Assembly (NCBI GenBank): GCA_036562495.1
Contig: DATCKA010000070.1
Location: forward strand, 1 to 64,000
Length of the DNA stretch: 64,000 nt
Reading direction: 5' to 3'
DNA from: Geochorda sp036562495
GTDB lineage: Bacteria; Bacillota; Limnochordia; Limnochordales; Geochordaceae
This document shows, in pieces, positions 50,285 through 60,151 of the stretch (positions within the stretch are counted from its first letter, which is position 1; every line of letters begins with the position of its first letter). The notes under the pieces were generated by a model. The model ran no database searches and was not told the origin of the DNA. It was given only the letters and a program-made list of their open reading frames with translations. The translations under genes and the position numbers were made by a program.

Positions 50285-51337
50285 ATGGGGACGGGCGGTG
50301 GGATGACAGCCCTGGCCAAGCTCCACCCGGGGCCGGGGCTACGGTTGACACGCGTCGAGGTGCCGGCGGTGGGACCGGGCCAGGTTCGCGCTCGGGTCAA
50401 GCTGGCCGGCATCTGTGGCACCGACGGCCACATCTATGCCTGGGACCCCTGGGCGGCTTCCCGCATCCGGCCGCCGGTGGTGCTGGGCCACGAGTGGGTG
50501 GGTGTGGTCGATGCGGTGGGTCCCGGTGTCGAGGGCATCGAGCCTGGCGACCGGGTGACGGCCGAGATGCATTTCTACTGCGGCCAGTGCCGGGCGTGCC
50601 GGGCCGGCCAGCCGCACCTCTGCCGACACCTGCGCATCGGTGGCGTCGACACCGACGGCGCCTTCGCCCAGTACGTGGTGGTCCCGGCCCGTAACGTCTG
50701 GAGGCTCGACCCCGCCATCCCCGACGAGGTGGCGGCCATCATGGACCCTCTCGGCAATGCGGTGCATACGGCACTGGCCTTCCCCCTGTCGGGTGCCACG
50801 GTGGCCGTGACGGGAGCTGGGCCCATCGGGTTGGCAGCCATCGCTGTGGCTCGCCGGGCAGGCGCCACGGCCATCTTCGTCACCGAGACGTCGGCGCCAC
50901 GGCGGAGGCTGGCCGAGCTCATGGGCGCCGACCGGGTGATGGATCCGCGAGAAGGCGACCCCGTGGCGGCAGTGCTGGATGCCACCGGCGGCGAGGGGGT
51001 CGACGTCTTGCTGGAGATGTCGGGCCACCCTGACGCCATCCGGCAGGGACTGCGGATGGTGCGGCCCGGTGGGGCCGTCGCCCAGCTGGGCCTGCCCCCT
51101 GGCGAGGTGACGCTCGAGCTGGGCGAGCAGATCGTGATGAAGGGCCTCACGGTCAAGGGCATCCACGGGCGGGAGATCTTCCGCACCTGGATGCAGACCA
51201 GCGAGTTGCTCCGGGGCGGGCTCGACGTGCGGCCCATCGTCACCCATCGCCTGCCGCTCGAGGCGTACGAGGAGGCGTTCGAGCTGCTGGCCAGCGGCCA
51301 GTGCGGCAAGATCGTGCTGGAGATCCCGGGACCGTGA
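50285..51337 (+). CDS. tdh: L-threonine 3-dehydrogenase
   Basis: The 350-residue zinc alcohol-dehydrogenase-family enzyme oxidises threonine to 2-amino-3-ketobutyrate with NAD+. Motifs: AGICGTDGHIYAWDPW, GHEWVGVVDAVG, structural zinc CGQCRACRAGQPHLC, GVDTDGAFAQYVVVPARN, EPLGNAVHT-like MDPLGNAVHTAL, VTGAGPIGLAAIAVARRAGA, and the end GQCGKIVLEI. The pairing with kbl supports the assignment. ATG 50303 is an alternative start. Confidence 0.94.
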   Translation: MGTGGGMTALAKLHPGPGLRLTRVEVPAVGPGQVRARVKLAGICGTDGHIYAWDPWAASRIRPPVVLGHEWVGVVDAVGPGVEGIEPGDRVTAEMHFYCGQCRACRAGQPHLCRHLRIGGVDTDGAFAQYVVVPARNVWRLDPAIPDEVAAIMDPLGNAVHTALAFPLSGATVAVTGAGPIGLAAIAVARRAGATAIFVTETSAPRRRLAELMGADRVMDPREGDPVAAVLDATGGEGVDVLLEMSGHPDAIRQGLRMVRPGGAVAQLGLPPGEVTLELGEQIVMKGLTVKGIHGREIFRTWMQTSELLRGGLDVRPIVTHRLPLEAYEEAFELLASGQCGKIVLEIPGP

Positions 51338-51364
51338 GGACCCCCGGCGAGGGAGGCGACGACG

Positions 51365-52567
<1,203 letters not shown>

Positions 52568-52575
52568 GAGTACCC

Positions 52576-52609
52576 GGGGCCACCGGTGGGCGTGCCGCCC
52601 GGTGGCCCC
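52576..52609 (+). terminator. Hairpin after kbl
   Basis: GGGGCCACCGG (52576-52586) pairs with CCGGTGGCCCC (52599-52609), an 11-bp stem with a 12-base loop. No strong U-tract follows. It lies between convergent kbl and gabT. Confidence 0.55.
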
Positions 52610-52638
52610 GTCGGGTCGTCGAGGCTCAGGCCGCCGTG

Positions 52639-53985
52639 TCAGCTCCGCAGCCCGGCCTCCTCGAGGACGGCCTGCTCGAGGATGTCGAGCCCCTCCTGGA
52701 GCTGATCCTCCTCCACGACGAGAGGCACCAGCAGGCGGATGACGTTGCCGTAGATGCCGGCCTTGATGCAGATGAGGCCTCGCTCTGCGCAGCGCCGCAG
52801 GATGCGGGAGGTCTCCTGGTCCGCGGGCTCCTTGGTGCGGCGGTCTCGCACCAGCTCCATGCCGACCATGGCACCCAGCCCCCGCACGTCGCCGATGAGG
52901 GGGATCCGCTCCATCATGGCCTCCAAGCGACGCCGGGCGATCTCTCCGATGCGGGCGGCCCTGGCCACCAGGTCCTGGCGCTCGATCTGGTCCAGCACCG
53001 CCAGGCCGGCGGCGCAGGCGACGGGGTTGCCCACGAAGGTGCCGCCCACCACGCCCTCTCCGAGCCGGTCGTAGAGATCGGCCCGGGCGATGACGCCCGA
53101 GAGCGGGAGGCCGGCCGCGATGGACTTGCCGACGGTGATGATGTCGGGCTCCACCCCGAAGTGCTCGATGGCCAGGAAGCGCCCCGTGCGCCCGAAGCCC
53201 GACTGGATCTCGTCTGCGATGAGCAGGATATCGTGCCGGGCGGTCAGCTCGCGCACCGCCCGGAGGTATTCCGGCGGCGGCACCACGAAGCCGCCCTCGC
53301 CCTGGACCGGCTCGACGATGACCGCGGCAGTCGCCTCGGGGGCGACCATGGTCACCAGGGCGCGCTCGAGGGCCTGCGCGCAAGCCAGCCCACACTGCGG
53401 GTAGCTCAGGCCCATCGGGCATCGGTAGCAGTAGGGGGCCGGCACGCGGTACACCTCGGGGACGAAGGGCCCGAAGCGCGCCTTGTAGGGCTTGAACTTG
53501 CTGGTCAGCGTCATCGCCATGTAGGTGCGGCCGTGGAAGGCTCCTTCCAGCGCGATGATCCCCGCACGGCCGGTCGCGTACCGGGCCAGCTTCACGGCAT
53601 TTTCCACGGCCTCGGCGCCGGAGTTGAAGAAGGCCACCTTCTTGGGGCTACTGCCGGGGGCCTTGGCCGCCAGCCGCTGGGCCAGCCGGATGTAGGGCTC
53701 GTAGGGGACCACGGTGAAGTCGGTGTGCAAGAAGCGCTGCGCCTGCTCGACGATGGCCTGGACGACCTCGGGCGGGGCGTGGCCCACGTTGAGCACGCCG
53801 ATGCCGCCCGCGAAGTCGATGAACTGGTTGCCGTCGACGTCCTCGACCAGCGCACCGGAAGCCCGGGCGATGACCGTCGGCACGGCCGGTGCCATCGCGT
53901 CGGGCACGTAGCGACGCATCAACTCCAACAGTTCCTGCGCCTTCGGACCCGGGATGGCGGTTTTCATCCGTGCATACTGGGGCAC
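52639..53985 (-). CDS. gabT: 4-aminobutyrate aminotransferase-like class III aminotransferase
   Basis: The 448-residue class III PLP aminotransferase has FIDFAGGIGVLNVGHAPP, FFNSGAEAVENAVKLARYATGRAGII, FHGRTYMAMTLTSKFKPY, VEPVQGEGGFVVPPPEYL, ADEIQSGFGRTG and the PLP-lysine in ITVGKSIAAGLPLSG. Closest pattern is GabT/PuuE; ornithine-type substrates cannot be excluded. GTG 53985 has GGAGGGGGG upstream; ATG 53967 is an alternative. It could supply succinate semialdehyde, but no gabD is seen. Confidence 0.87.
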   Translation of the reverse strand: MPQYARMKTAIPGPKAQELLELMRRYVPDAMAPAVPTVIARASGALVEDVDGNQFIDFAGGIGVLNVGHAPPEVVQAIVEQAQRFLHTDFTVVPYEPYIRLAQRLAAKAPGSSPKKVAFFNSGAEAVENAVKLARYATGRAGIIALEGAFHGRTYMAMTLTSKFKPYKARFGPFVPEVYRVPAPYCYRCPMGLSYPQCGLACAQALERALVTMVAPEATAAVIVEPVQGEGGFVVPPPEYLRAVRELTARHDILLIADEIQSGFGRTGRFLAIEHFGVEPDIITVGKSIAAGLPLSGVIARADLYDRLGEGVVGGTFVGNPVACAAGLAVLDQIERQDLVARAARIGEIARRRLEAMMERIPLIGDVRGLGAMVGMELVRDRRTKEPADQETSRILRRCAERGLICIKAGIYGNVIRLLVPLVVEEDQLQEGLDILEQAVLEEAGLRS

Positions 53986-54114
53986 ACGAATCCCCCCTCC
54001 CTCGCGTGCCGGTGAGCCGAGGCTCGCGAGTGTTGCGCGCGGAGAAGCCCGCTACGTTAGCATACGTCGCGCGCCGGGGGCTTACCTCTGGTCGCCATCG
54101 ACCGGGCCGGCCGC

Positions 54115-54720
54115 CTAGGCGACGGGCGGCAGGGCCACGCCCGGCAGGGTGCCTGAGGCGGCTGCTCGGGCGAAGGCAGGGCCGTAGCGATCCAGCAGGC
54201 AGCAGAGGCGTGCCTCCAGCTCTGCCTGGACTCGCCCCGACAGCGGGGGCTCCAGCATCGAGAGGTACTGGCGCAGGCTGAAAGGGATGCGCAACCGCCT
54301 GATGAGCAGGAACCCCTCGACGCACGCCGCCTGCTCCATCTCCATGTCGTGGATGGACGCATGGCGACGTCCAAGCATGGCTGCCCGGGAAGCGTGCTGG
54401 TCGAAGTCGAGAGCGTGTCCCAGCTCGTGGGCCATGATCGCCACCAGATACGAGATCGACTGGCGGCTAAGATCCGGCCCCCAGACCAGGATGGCCCTCC
54501 GGCCCGGGTGATACATCCACTGCTCCGGCAGCGGACTTGGCTCGAAGGCGATCCCCAGCGCTCGCGCGGCCCTCACCAGCCGCTGGACATAGGGGTTGGG
54601 TGGAAAACGGGCGCTGAGCCGGCGATCCCATCTCCTCCGGACCAGCGCCGGGAGCACCCGGGGCCCTGCGGGGTGCCCGCCACGCACGCGCCGGGCATGC
54701 CATGTCTCAGCATGATGCAT
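54115..54720 (-). CDS. Small HELGH-type metalloprotein (predicted gluzincin)
   Basis: The 201-residue protein has the zinc motif IMAHELGHALDFDQ near residue 98, followed by HDMEMEQAACVEGFLLIRRLRI that may carry the third (Glu) ligand. There is no signal peptide. I recognise no precise family; it could be related to ImmA/IrrE-type peptidases. The N-terminal 35 residues are basic and may not be genuine, and ATG 54720 lacks a convincing ribosome site. It lies between gabT and spmB. Confidence 0.6.
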   Translation of the reverse strand: MHHAETWHARRVRGGHPAGPRVLPALVRRRWDRRLSARFPPNPYVQRLVRAARALGIAFEPSPLPEQWMYHPGRRAILVWGPDLSRQSISYLVAIMAHELGHALDFDQHASRAAMLGRRHASIHDMEMEQAACVEGFLLIRRLRIPFSLRQYLSMLEPPLSGRVQAELEARLCCLLDRYGPAFARAAASGTLPGVALPPVA

Positions 54721-54784
54721 GAGAGCATCTTATCAGACCATGCGGCGTCTGCCCGGTGGAAATGCGTGCGACGCATGCCAGGCC

Positions 54785-55324
54785 TTACTGCCACCCCATG
54801 AGGCGTATCGCCACCACCGAGGCGGCGAGGCCGGCGGCATCGGCCAGCAGCCCGGCCGTCAGCGCCCAGCGGGGGTCCCGGATGCCCACCGATCCCAGGT
54901 AGACGGTGATGACGTAGAAGGTGGTCTCGGTGCTCCCTTGCATGACCGAGGCCAGGCGCCCCACCAGCGAGTCGGGGCCGTGCGTCTGCAGGAGGTGAGC
55001 CAGGTAGCCCGACGCGGCGGAGCCGGAGAGGGGGCGGATGATGGCCATCGGCAAGACCACCGAAGGGATGCCGAGCCACTCGGTCAGCGGGCGCAGCGGC
55101 GCCATGACCAGTTCCATGGCGCCAGATTGCTGGAAGAGCTCCGTCGCCGACAGCATCGCGACCATGTAGGGCAGCACCCGCAGGGTGACGGCGAGTCCGC
55201 TCTTGGCGCCCCGCACGAAGCTCTCGTATACCGGGACGCCGCGGCTCGCGCCGATGCCGACGACGAGGCCGATCATGGCGGGGACGGCCCAACGCGCCAC
55301 CCCGTCCAGCCATGCTGCGGTCAT
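54785..55324 (-). CDS. spmB: Spore maturation protein SpmB-type nucleoside/ion gate membrane protein
   Basis: The 179-residue membrane protein has about five hydrophobic segments and the SpmB-type gate pattern: AVPAMIGLVVGIGASRGVPVYESFVRGAKSGLAVTLRVLPYMVAM, IRPLSGSAASGYLAHLL, QGSTETTFYVITVYLGSVGI. In Bacillus spmA-spmB mutants have spore cortex/dehydration defects. ATG 55324 has CAGGTGAGAG upstream. The order spmA-spmB is kept; spmA lies upstream with only 4 bases between. Confidence 0.88.
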   Translation of the reverse strand: MTAAWLDGVARWAVPAMIGLVVGIGASRGVPVYESFVRGAKSGLAVTLRVLPYMVAMLSATELFQQSGAMELVMAPLRPLTEWLGIPSVVLPMAIIRPLSGSAASGYLAHLLQTHGPDSLVGRLASVMQGSTETTFYVITVYLGSVGIRDPRWALTAGLLADAAGLAASVVAIRLMGWQ

Positions 55325-55328
55325 GCTC

Positions 55329-55919
55329 TCACCTGCCCCGGCTGCCATGGCGGCCGCGCAGGTAGGCGTCGGCCAGCAGGGCCACCGCCGTCGAGCAGGC
55401 GGTTGCCAGCAGGGTCGGCACCAGGATATCGGCCGGCTGGTGGGCGCCGGCGGCCGCCCGCAGGGCGATGACGCCGGTCGGCACCACCGTGAGGCTCGAC
55501 GTCGTCAGCGCCAACAGCGTGCACATGGCCGGCGAGGCCCGGGTCGGGTCGGGGTTGAGGCGCTGCAGCTCGCGCATGGCCCTGAGCCCAAGGGGTGTCG
55601 CCGCGTTGCCCAGCCCCAGGACGTTGGCGCTGAGGGCCATCAGGATGGCGCCCATCGCAGGGTCCTCGGCCGGGATCCCCGGAAAGAGTCGCCGTGCCGG
55701 GCGCAGGAGCGCCCGAGCGAGCCACCGGGTCAGCCCCGCATCGTCCGCGATCTGCATGAGCCCGGTCCAGAGCATGATGGCGGCCGAAAAGGGGATGGCC
55801 AGCTGCACGGCGCGGCCTGCCCCGGTGGCGACGGCCTCCGCCACCAGGTTTGGCTCGCCTCGAGCGGCGGCCAGGACGACGCCCGACAGCAGCAAAAAGG
55901 CCCACACCCAGTTGACCAA
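55329..55919 (-). CDS. spmA: Spore maturation protein SpmA
   Basis: The 196-residue protein starts at TTG 55919 (LVNWVWAFLLLSGVV), aligning with the MVNYIW start of Bacillus SpmA; the frame is open to 55940 with a GAGGAGG ribosome site. It carries VATGAGRAVQLAIPFSAAIMLWTGLMQIADDAGL, ANVLGLGNAATPLGLRAMRELQRLN, and LTTSSLTVVPTGVIALRAAA. SpmA and SpmB act together in spore maturation, so this organism probably sporulates. Confidence 0.88.
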   Translation of the reverse strand: MVNWVWAFLLLSGVVLAAARGEPNLVAEAVATGAGRAVQLAIPFSAAIMLWTGLMQIADDAGLTRWLARALLRPARRLFPGIPAEDPAMGAILMALSANVLGLGNAATPLGLRAMRELQRLNPDPTRASPAMCTLLALTTSSLTVVPTGVIALRAAAGAHQPADILVPTLLATACSTAVALLADAYLRGRHGSRGR

Positions 55920-55969
55920 GGCGGTGGACAGCCTCCTCAACCGGAGGATATGAGCGACGTGACCGGAGA

Positions 55970-55998
55970 TTGACAGGCGGTGGGTGTCACGCTACGAT
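55970..55998 (+). promoter_or_regulatory. Promoter of the ABC exporter operon
   Basis: TTGACA (55970-55975), 17-bp spacer and TACGAT (55993-55998) resemble a sigma-A promoter. Transcription near 56005 would give a 160-base leader before the TTG at 56166. Confidence 0.7.
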
Positions 55999-56025
55999 GA
56001 GTTCGTCATGCTAGTCTGACCTTCA

Positions 56026-56085
56026 AGGACGCGGCCAGCTCGAGCGGATCCCCGCGAGTCGGGGGCGAGGGGCTGTCCGCGTCCT
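56026..56085 (+). promoter_or_regulatory. Long hairpin in the ABC exporter leader
   Basis: AGGACGCGG (56026-56034) pairs with CCGCGTCCT (56077-56085), enclosing a second stem CCCCG...CGGGG (about 56050-56064). A CTCTTT run follows. This 60-base structure could be an attenuator or regulatory leader. No known riboswitch class is recognised. Confidence 0.45.
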
Positions 56086-56165
56086 CTCTTTGCCTGCTAT
56101 CCAACGTCACCTGCGCTCTGTCGTCTTTCGTTGGAGTCCGCCGGTCATCGAAGGGGTGGCATACC

Positions 56166-57074
56166 TTGCAACCGACCGCGCAACAAGAGATCGCCGTCGA
56201 GTGTCGACACGTCAGCAAGTACTTCTACGTCCGCGAGGAGGGCGCCGCCGAAACGGACGACTCCGCCGGCTCCAACGGCCGCTGGCGGGGGGTGGCGGGC
56301 CGGTTGGCGGCCGCGGTCGGCCGCCTGCGGCGCCCGCCTCGCAAGGTGGCCGCCGTCCGGGACCTCTCGCTGTCGGTGCGCCGAGGGGAGATCTTCGGGA
56401 TCATCGGGCCCAACGGCTCCGGCAAGTCGACGCTGGTGCGCCTGCTGTCGACCCTGTTGTTGCCCGACGAGGGGAGCATTCTCGTCTTCGGGCGCGACGT
56501 GGTCACCCAACAGCAGGAGGTGCGCCGCCTCATCAACCGGGTCTCGGTGGAGGCCGCCTTCTTCAAGAAGCTCTCGGCCCTCGAGAACCTGAGCTACGCC
56601 GCCCGCCTGTACGACCTGCCGGTCAAGGAGGCACGGGAGCGGGCCATCGACATCCTCCGGCGTCTGGGGCTTCCCAGGGCCAAGCTGGACGTCCCCCTGG
56701 AGGACCTCTCCCGGGGCATGCAGCAGAAGGTGGCCATCGCCAGGGCCCTCTTCACCTCGCCGGTGCTGCTCCTGCTCGATGAGCCGACGACGGGGCTCGA
56801 CCCCCGCTCCAAGCGCGAGGTGCAGGACTTCGTGCAGGAGCTGCACGACCAGCACGACGCGACGGTGCTCTTGACGACGCACGACATGCAGGAGGCCGAG
56901 CGGCTGTGCGGCCGCATCGCCTTCCTCAAGGACGGGCAGCTGGTGGCCATGGGCACGCCGGAGGAGCTCAAGCGGTCACGACCGGGACGCGAGCTGACCC
57001 TGGAGGATCTGTTCTTCGAGCTGACGGGCAGCGAGTGGCGCCCGCAGGAGGAAGCGGAGGTCGAAGTGTCGTGA
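56166..57074 (+). CDS. ABC transporter ATP-binding protein
   Basis: The 302-residue ATPase has Walker A GPNGSGKSTLVRLL (near residue 81), the signature LSRGMQQKVAIARAL, Walker B LLLLDEPTTGLDP and a HDMQEAERLCGRI switch histidine. A 25-residue Arg/Gly-rich insert lies before the Walker A strand. It resembles DrrA/ABC-2-type exporters. TTG 56166 is used. The stop overlaps the permease start (GTGA). Confidence 0.9.
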   Translation: MQPTAQQEIAVECRHVSKYFYVREEGAAETDDSAGSNGRWRGVAGRLAAAVGRLRRPPRKVAAVRDLSLSVRRGEIFGIIGPNGSGKSTLVRLLSTLLLPDEGSILVFGRDVVTQQQEVRRLINRVSVEAAFFKKLSALENLSYAARLYDLPVKEARERAIDILRRLGLPRAKLDVPLEDLSRGMQQKVAIARALFTSPVLLLLDEPTTGLDPRSKREVQDFVQELHDQHDATVLLTTHDMQEAERLCGRIAFLKDGQLVAMGTPEELKRSRPGRELTLEDLFFELTGSEWRPQEEAEVEVS

Positions 57075-57889
57075 GCAAGGCCGAGGTGCTGCGGGAGCTG
57101 CGCTCCTCGCTGGCCTTCGTGGAGCGTAACTTCAACCTCTCCCGGCGATACCTGGGCTGGGAGCTGGTCTTTCTCGTCTACACCATCGTCAACAGCGTCA
57201 GCATCGGGCTCATCGGGGTCGGTGCCCCCGGCATCGAGGCGGATCCTCGGCTCGTGCTCTACCTGTTGACCGGCGCGCTCTTGTGGAGCTTCCTGTCGGT
57301 GGTCTTCAGCGAGGTAGGCCAGGCCGTGCAGTGGGAGCGATGGGAGGGCACCATCGAGTACACGTTTATGGCGCCCATCCACCTGATCACCTACCTGGGC
57401 GGCAACTGCCTGTGGGCCGTCGCATACGCCTCACTGCGCACGGCCATCCTGCTGGCTGCGGTGGCGGCCTTCTTCAGGCTCGACCTGACGGGAGCCAACC
57501 TGGGAGGGGCAGGCGTGGTGCTGGCCGTGGCCGGCCTCTCCTTCATCGGGCTGGGGCTGATGGCCTCCGTGCTGCCCCTGCTCTCCACGGAGAAGGGGGC
57601 CCAGGCGACCAACATCTTCCAGGCCGCGCTGCTGCTGGTGTCGGGCGTCTACTACGACGTCTCGGCGCTGCCGGGATGGCTCAGGCCTCTGGCCTACGTC
57701 AGCCCGGGCACGTACACGCTGCGAGCGACGCGGGCCGCCCTCATCGACGGCGCCCCGACGGAGGCCCTGATGGGGGACGTGGCGATCTTGCTGGGCATGG
57801 CGGCCTTCTTCATCCCGGTGGGCTTCTGGGTCTTCAGGGCGGGGGCCCGCTATGCCATGCGACACGGCAAGCTCAAGCGAAACGGGTGA
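57071..57889 (+). CDS. ABC-2 type transporter permease
   Basis: The 272-residue permease has six hydrophobic segments and matches the ABC-2 permease family (SLAFVERNFNLSRRYLGWELVFLVYTIVNSVSIG; VSGVYYDVSALPGWLRPLAYVSPGTYTLRATRAALIDG). It forms an exporter with the preceding ATPase; the substrate is unknown (drug, lipid or polysaccharide export are typical). GTG 57071 overlaps the ATPase stop. Confidence 0.87.
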   Translation: MSKAEVLRELRSSLAFVERNFNLSRRYLGWELVFLVYTIVNSVSIGLIGVGAPGIEADPRLVLYLLTGALLWSFLSVVFSEVGQAVQWERWEGTIEYTFMAPIHLITYLGGNCLWAVAYASLRTAILLAAVAAFFRLDLTGANLGGAGVVLAVAGLSFIGLGLMASVLPLLSTEKGAQATNIFQAALLLVSGVYYDVSALPGWLRPLAYVSPGTYTLRATRAALIDGAPTEALMGDVAILLGMAAFFIPVGFWVFRAGARYAMRHGKLKRNG

Positions 57890-57905
57890 GGGTGGCCCCC
57901 CTCCC

Positions 57906-57935
57906 TTGCGCGCCCCCGGATCGGGGCGCGATAAT
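57906..57935 (+). promoter_or_regulatory. Promoter of ctsR-mcsA-mcsB-clpC
   Basis: TTGCGC (57906-57911), 18-bp spacer and GATAAT (57930-57935). The spacer also carries a hairpin CGCGCCCC/GGGGCGCG (57909-57930) that may terminate the ABC operon. Confidence 0.6.
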
Positions 57936-57944
57936 GCCAGCGAA

Positions 57945-57968
57945 AGGTCAAGGAAGGTCAAGGTCAAA
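57945..57968 (+). promoter_or_regulatory. CtsR operator (direct heptad repeats)
   Basis: GGTCAAG-GAA-GGTCAAG-GTCAAA contains direct heptads 10 bases apart like the CtsR box GGTCAAA-N3-GGTCAAA. It starts 10 bases after the -10 box and covers the likely transcription start, so CtsR binding would block its own operon. Confidence 0.85.
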
Positions 57969-58012
57969 CCAGCGGACGACACGGACGTCCGGAGCGGGGG
58001 ATCTCGAGCTCC

Positions 58013-58504
58013 ATGGCTTCGCTGGCCGATGCCATCGAGCGCCACATCAAGGAGCTGTTCGAGCGCACCGGGGCGCCCTGGGTGGAGATCCGACGGGTCG
58101 AGCTGGCGGGGCGGTTCGCGTGCGTGCCGTCGCAGATCACCTACGTGCTGGAGACCCGGTTTACCCCGCGCCACGGCTACCTGGTCGAGAGCCGCAGGGG
58201 CGGCGGGGGCTTCATCCGCATCCTGCGGCTCGCCCCTGCGCAGACGGATCGGGCGGGCCTGCTGCGGACCCTGATCGAGCGGCTGGGCGACGCGGTGACG
58301 AGCAGCGAGGCCGATGCCGTGGTCGAGCGCCTGCAGCAGGCACGACTCATCGACACCCGGGAGGCCGCGGTCTGGCGGGCGGCCATGCGCAGCGAGACGG
58401 AGTGGGTGCCCATCCCGGCCCTGCGGGACCGGGTGCGGGCGGCCCTGCTTCGGAGCATGCTGATGGTGCGGTTCATGGAGGCCGGCGACTCGGAGCCTTA
58501 CTGA
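58013..58504 (+). CDS. ctsR: Transcriptional repressor CtsR
   Basis: The 163-residue class III heat-shock repressor has LADAIERHIKELFERTGAPWVEIRRVELAGRFACVPSQITYVLETRF, then the glycine-rich wing GYLVESRRGGGGFIRI which carries the CtsR heat-sensing loop, and a dimerisation/McsB-target C-terminus. It represses the operon by the box at 57945. ATG 58013 is used. Full length. Confidence 0.96.
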   Translation: MASLADAIERHIKELFERTGAPWVEIRRVELAGRFACVPSQITYVLETRFTPRHGYLVESRRGGGGFIRILRLAPAQTDRAGLLRTLIERLGDAVTSSEADAVVERLQQARLIDTREAAVWRAAMRSETEWVPIPALRDRVRAALLRSMLMVRFMEAGDSEPY

Positions 58505-58536
58505 GGCGCCGACGGACGGTGACGGGAGGGTCGACG

Positions 58537-59055
58537 ATGATGTGCCAGCGCTGCGGCACTCGTACGGCGACCGTGCACAAGGTGCGCATCGAGAATGGCG
58601 TCACGACCGAGCTGCACCTCTGCGAGCCCTGTGCCCGTGAGACGGGCGAGTTGCAGGTGACGCCGTTCGGCGCCACCTTCGAGGAGCTGATGAAGTCCTT
58701 CTTCGACCTGCCTTTCATGGAGATGGGCGCCGGTCAGGAGACGATGAGTCGTACGGCCACTCGTTGCCCCAACTGCGGGCTGTCCTGGTCGGACTTCAAG
58801 AGGCTCGGGCAGCTGGGCTGCAGCCAGTGCTACGTCACCTTCGAGCGGGCGCTGCGGCCTGTCCTCAAGCGGCTCCACGGCGCCACCGAGCACACCGGCA
58901 AGCGTCCCCGCGAGCGGGGGGAGTCGCTGCGACGGCGGGAGCTGGCACGCCTGCGAGAGGAGCTGCAGGAGGCCATCGCCTCCGAACAGTATGAGCGGGC
59001 GGCCCAGTTGCGGGATCGCATCCGGGAGCTGGAGAGGGGGGGCAGCGACCGGTGA
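58537..59055 (+). CDS. mcsA: McsA zinc-binding activator
   Basis: The 172-residue protein has four Cys-x2-Cys motifs (CQRC at residues 3-6, CEPC, CPNC and CSQC) and a C-terminal UVR-like coiled part EEELQEAIASEQYERAAQLRDRIRELE. It activates the McsB arginine kinase. ATG 58537 has GGGAGGG upstream. Stop overlaps mcsB start. Confidence 0.95.
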   Translation: MMCQRCGTRTATVHKVRIENGVTTELHLCEPCARETGELQVTPFGATFEELMKSFFDLPFMEMGAGQETMSRTATRCPNCGLSWSDFKRLGQLGCSQCYVTFERALRPVLKRLHGATEHTGKRPRERGESLRRRELARLREELQEAIASEQYERAAQLRDRIRELERGGSDR

Positions 59056-60125
59056 GCTTCGAGGACATGGTGCGTCGCCACGTCCGGGGGTGGATCGTGG
59101 GCGACGGACCCGAGGCCGACGTGGTGCTGGGCACCCGCGTGCGGCTGGCGCGCAACATCAAGGACATCCCCTTCCCCGGCGTCGCCACGCCGGAGCAACT
59201 GCGCGAGGTGGTGGCGCAGTGCCGCCAGGCCATCGAATCCCTCGACCGCGCCTCGGGCGGCCCTCTGACCTTCTCGCGCATGAGCGAGATCGCGCCCCTC
59301 GAGCGTGAGCTCCTGGTGGAGCGACACCTGATCAGTCCCATGCATACCCAGGACGTGCGGGAGAAGGCCCTGGCGCTGCGGGACGACGAGTCGGTCAGCC
59401 TGATGGTCAACGAGGAGGATCACCTGCGGCTGCAGACGCTGTTCCCGGGCTTCCAGCTCGAGCAGGCCTTGGATCTGGCCGACCGGATCGACGACCGTCT
59501 CTCCGAGTCGCTGGAGTACGCCTTCTCCGAGCGGGTAGGCTACCTGACGGCCTGGCCCACCAATGTCGGCACGGGCTTGAGGGCCTCGGTGATGCTGCAC
59601 TTGCCCGCGCTGGCCCTCACCGGCATGCTGCAGCACGTCTTGAGCGCGGTGGCGCGCTTCGGCGTGGCGGTGCGTGGGCTGTACGGCGAAGGGACCGAGT
59701 CGGTGGGCAACATCTTTCAGATCTCCAACCAGGTGAGCCTGGGCCGCAGCGAAGACGAGATCCTCAAGCACCTCTCCAATCTGGCTCGTGAGGTCATCGC
59801 CCAGGAGCGTGCTGCCCGTCAGCGGCTGGCGGCCGACCGGGCGGCCCTGGAGGATCGGGTCTGGCGGTCCTACGGGGTCTTGCGCTACTCTCGGGCCATC
59901 ACATCCCAGGAGGCGATGCAGCGGCTCTCCGACGTGCGGCTCGGTATCGACCTGGGTATCATCAAGGGGCTCGACCATCGCATCTCGAAGGAGCTGCTGG
60001 TGCTGATCCGGCCGGCCCATCTCCAGAGCTTCATGGGGCGGGAGCTGTCGCCGGCCGAGCGAGACGTGCACCGGGCAGCCCTGATCCGAGAACGCATCCG
60101 CCTGCAGGAGGCGGCGCAGGCGTAG
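59052..60125 (+). CDS. mcsB: Protein-arginine kinase McsB
   Basis: The 357-residue kinase phosphorylates arginine in misfolded proteins, marking them for ClpC-ClpP. The guanido-kinase-type catalytic core is visible: VLGTRVRLARNIKDIPFPG, MVNEEDHLRLQTL, LTAWPTNVGTGLRASVMLHLP, and GTESVGNIFQISNQVSLGRSEDEI. GTG 59052 overlaps mcsA stop. Confidence 0.96.
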   Translation: MSFEDMVRRHVRGWIVGDGPEADVVLGTRVRLARNIKDIPFPGVATPEQLREVVAQCRQAIESLDRASGGPLTFSRMSEIAPLERELLVERHLISPMHTQDVREKALALRDDESVSLMVNEEDHLRLQTLFPGFQLEQALDLADRIDDRLSESLEYAFSERVGYLTAWPTNVGTGLRASVMLHLPALALTGMLQHVLSAVARFGVAVRGLYGEGTESVGNIFQISNQVSLGRSEDEILKHLSNLAREVIAQERAARQRLAADRAALEDRVWRSYGVLRYSRAITSQEAMQRLSDVRLGIDLGIIKGLDHRISKELLVLIRPAHLQSFMGRELSPAERDVHRAALIRERIRLQEAAQA

Positions 60126-60151
60126 CGGCTGGAAGGAGCGGGTGGTGCGAC

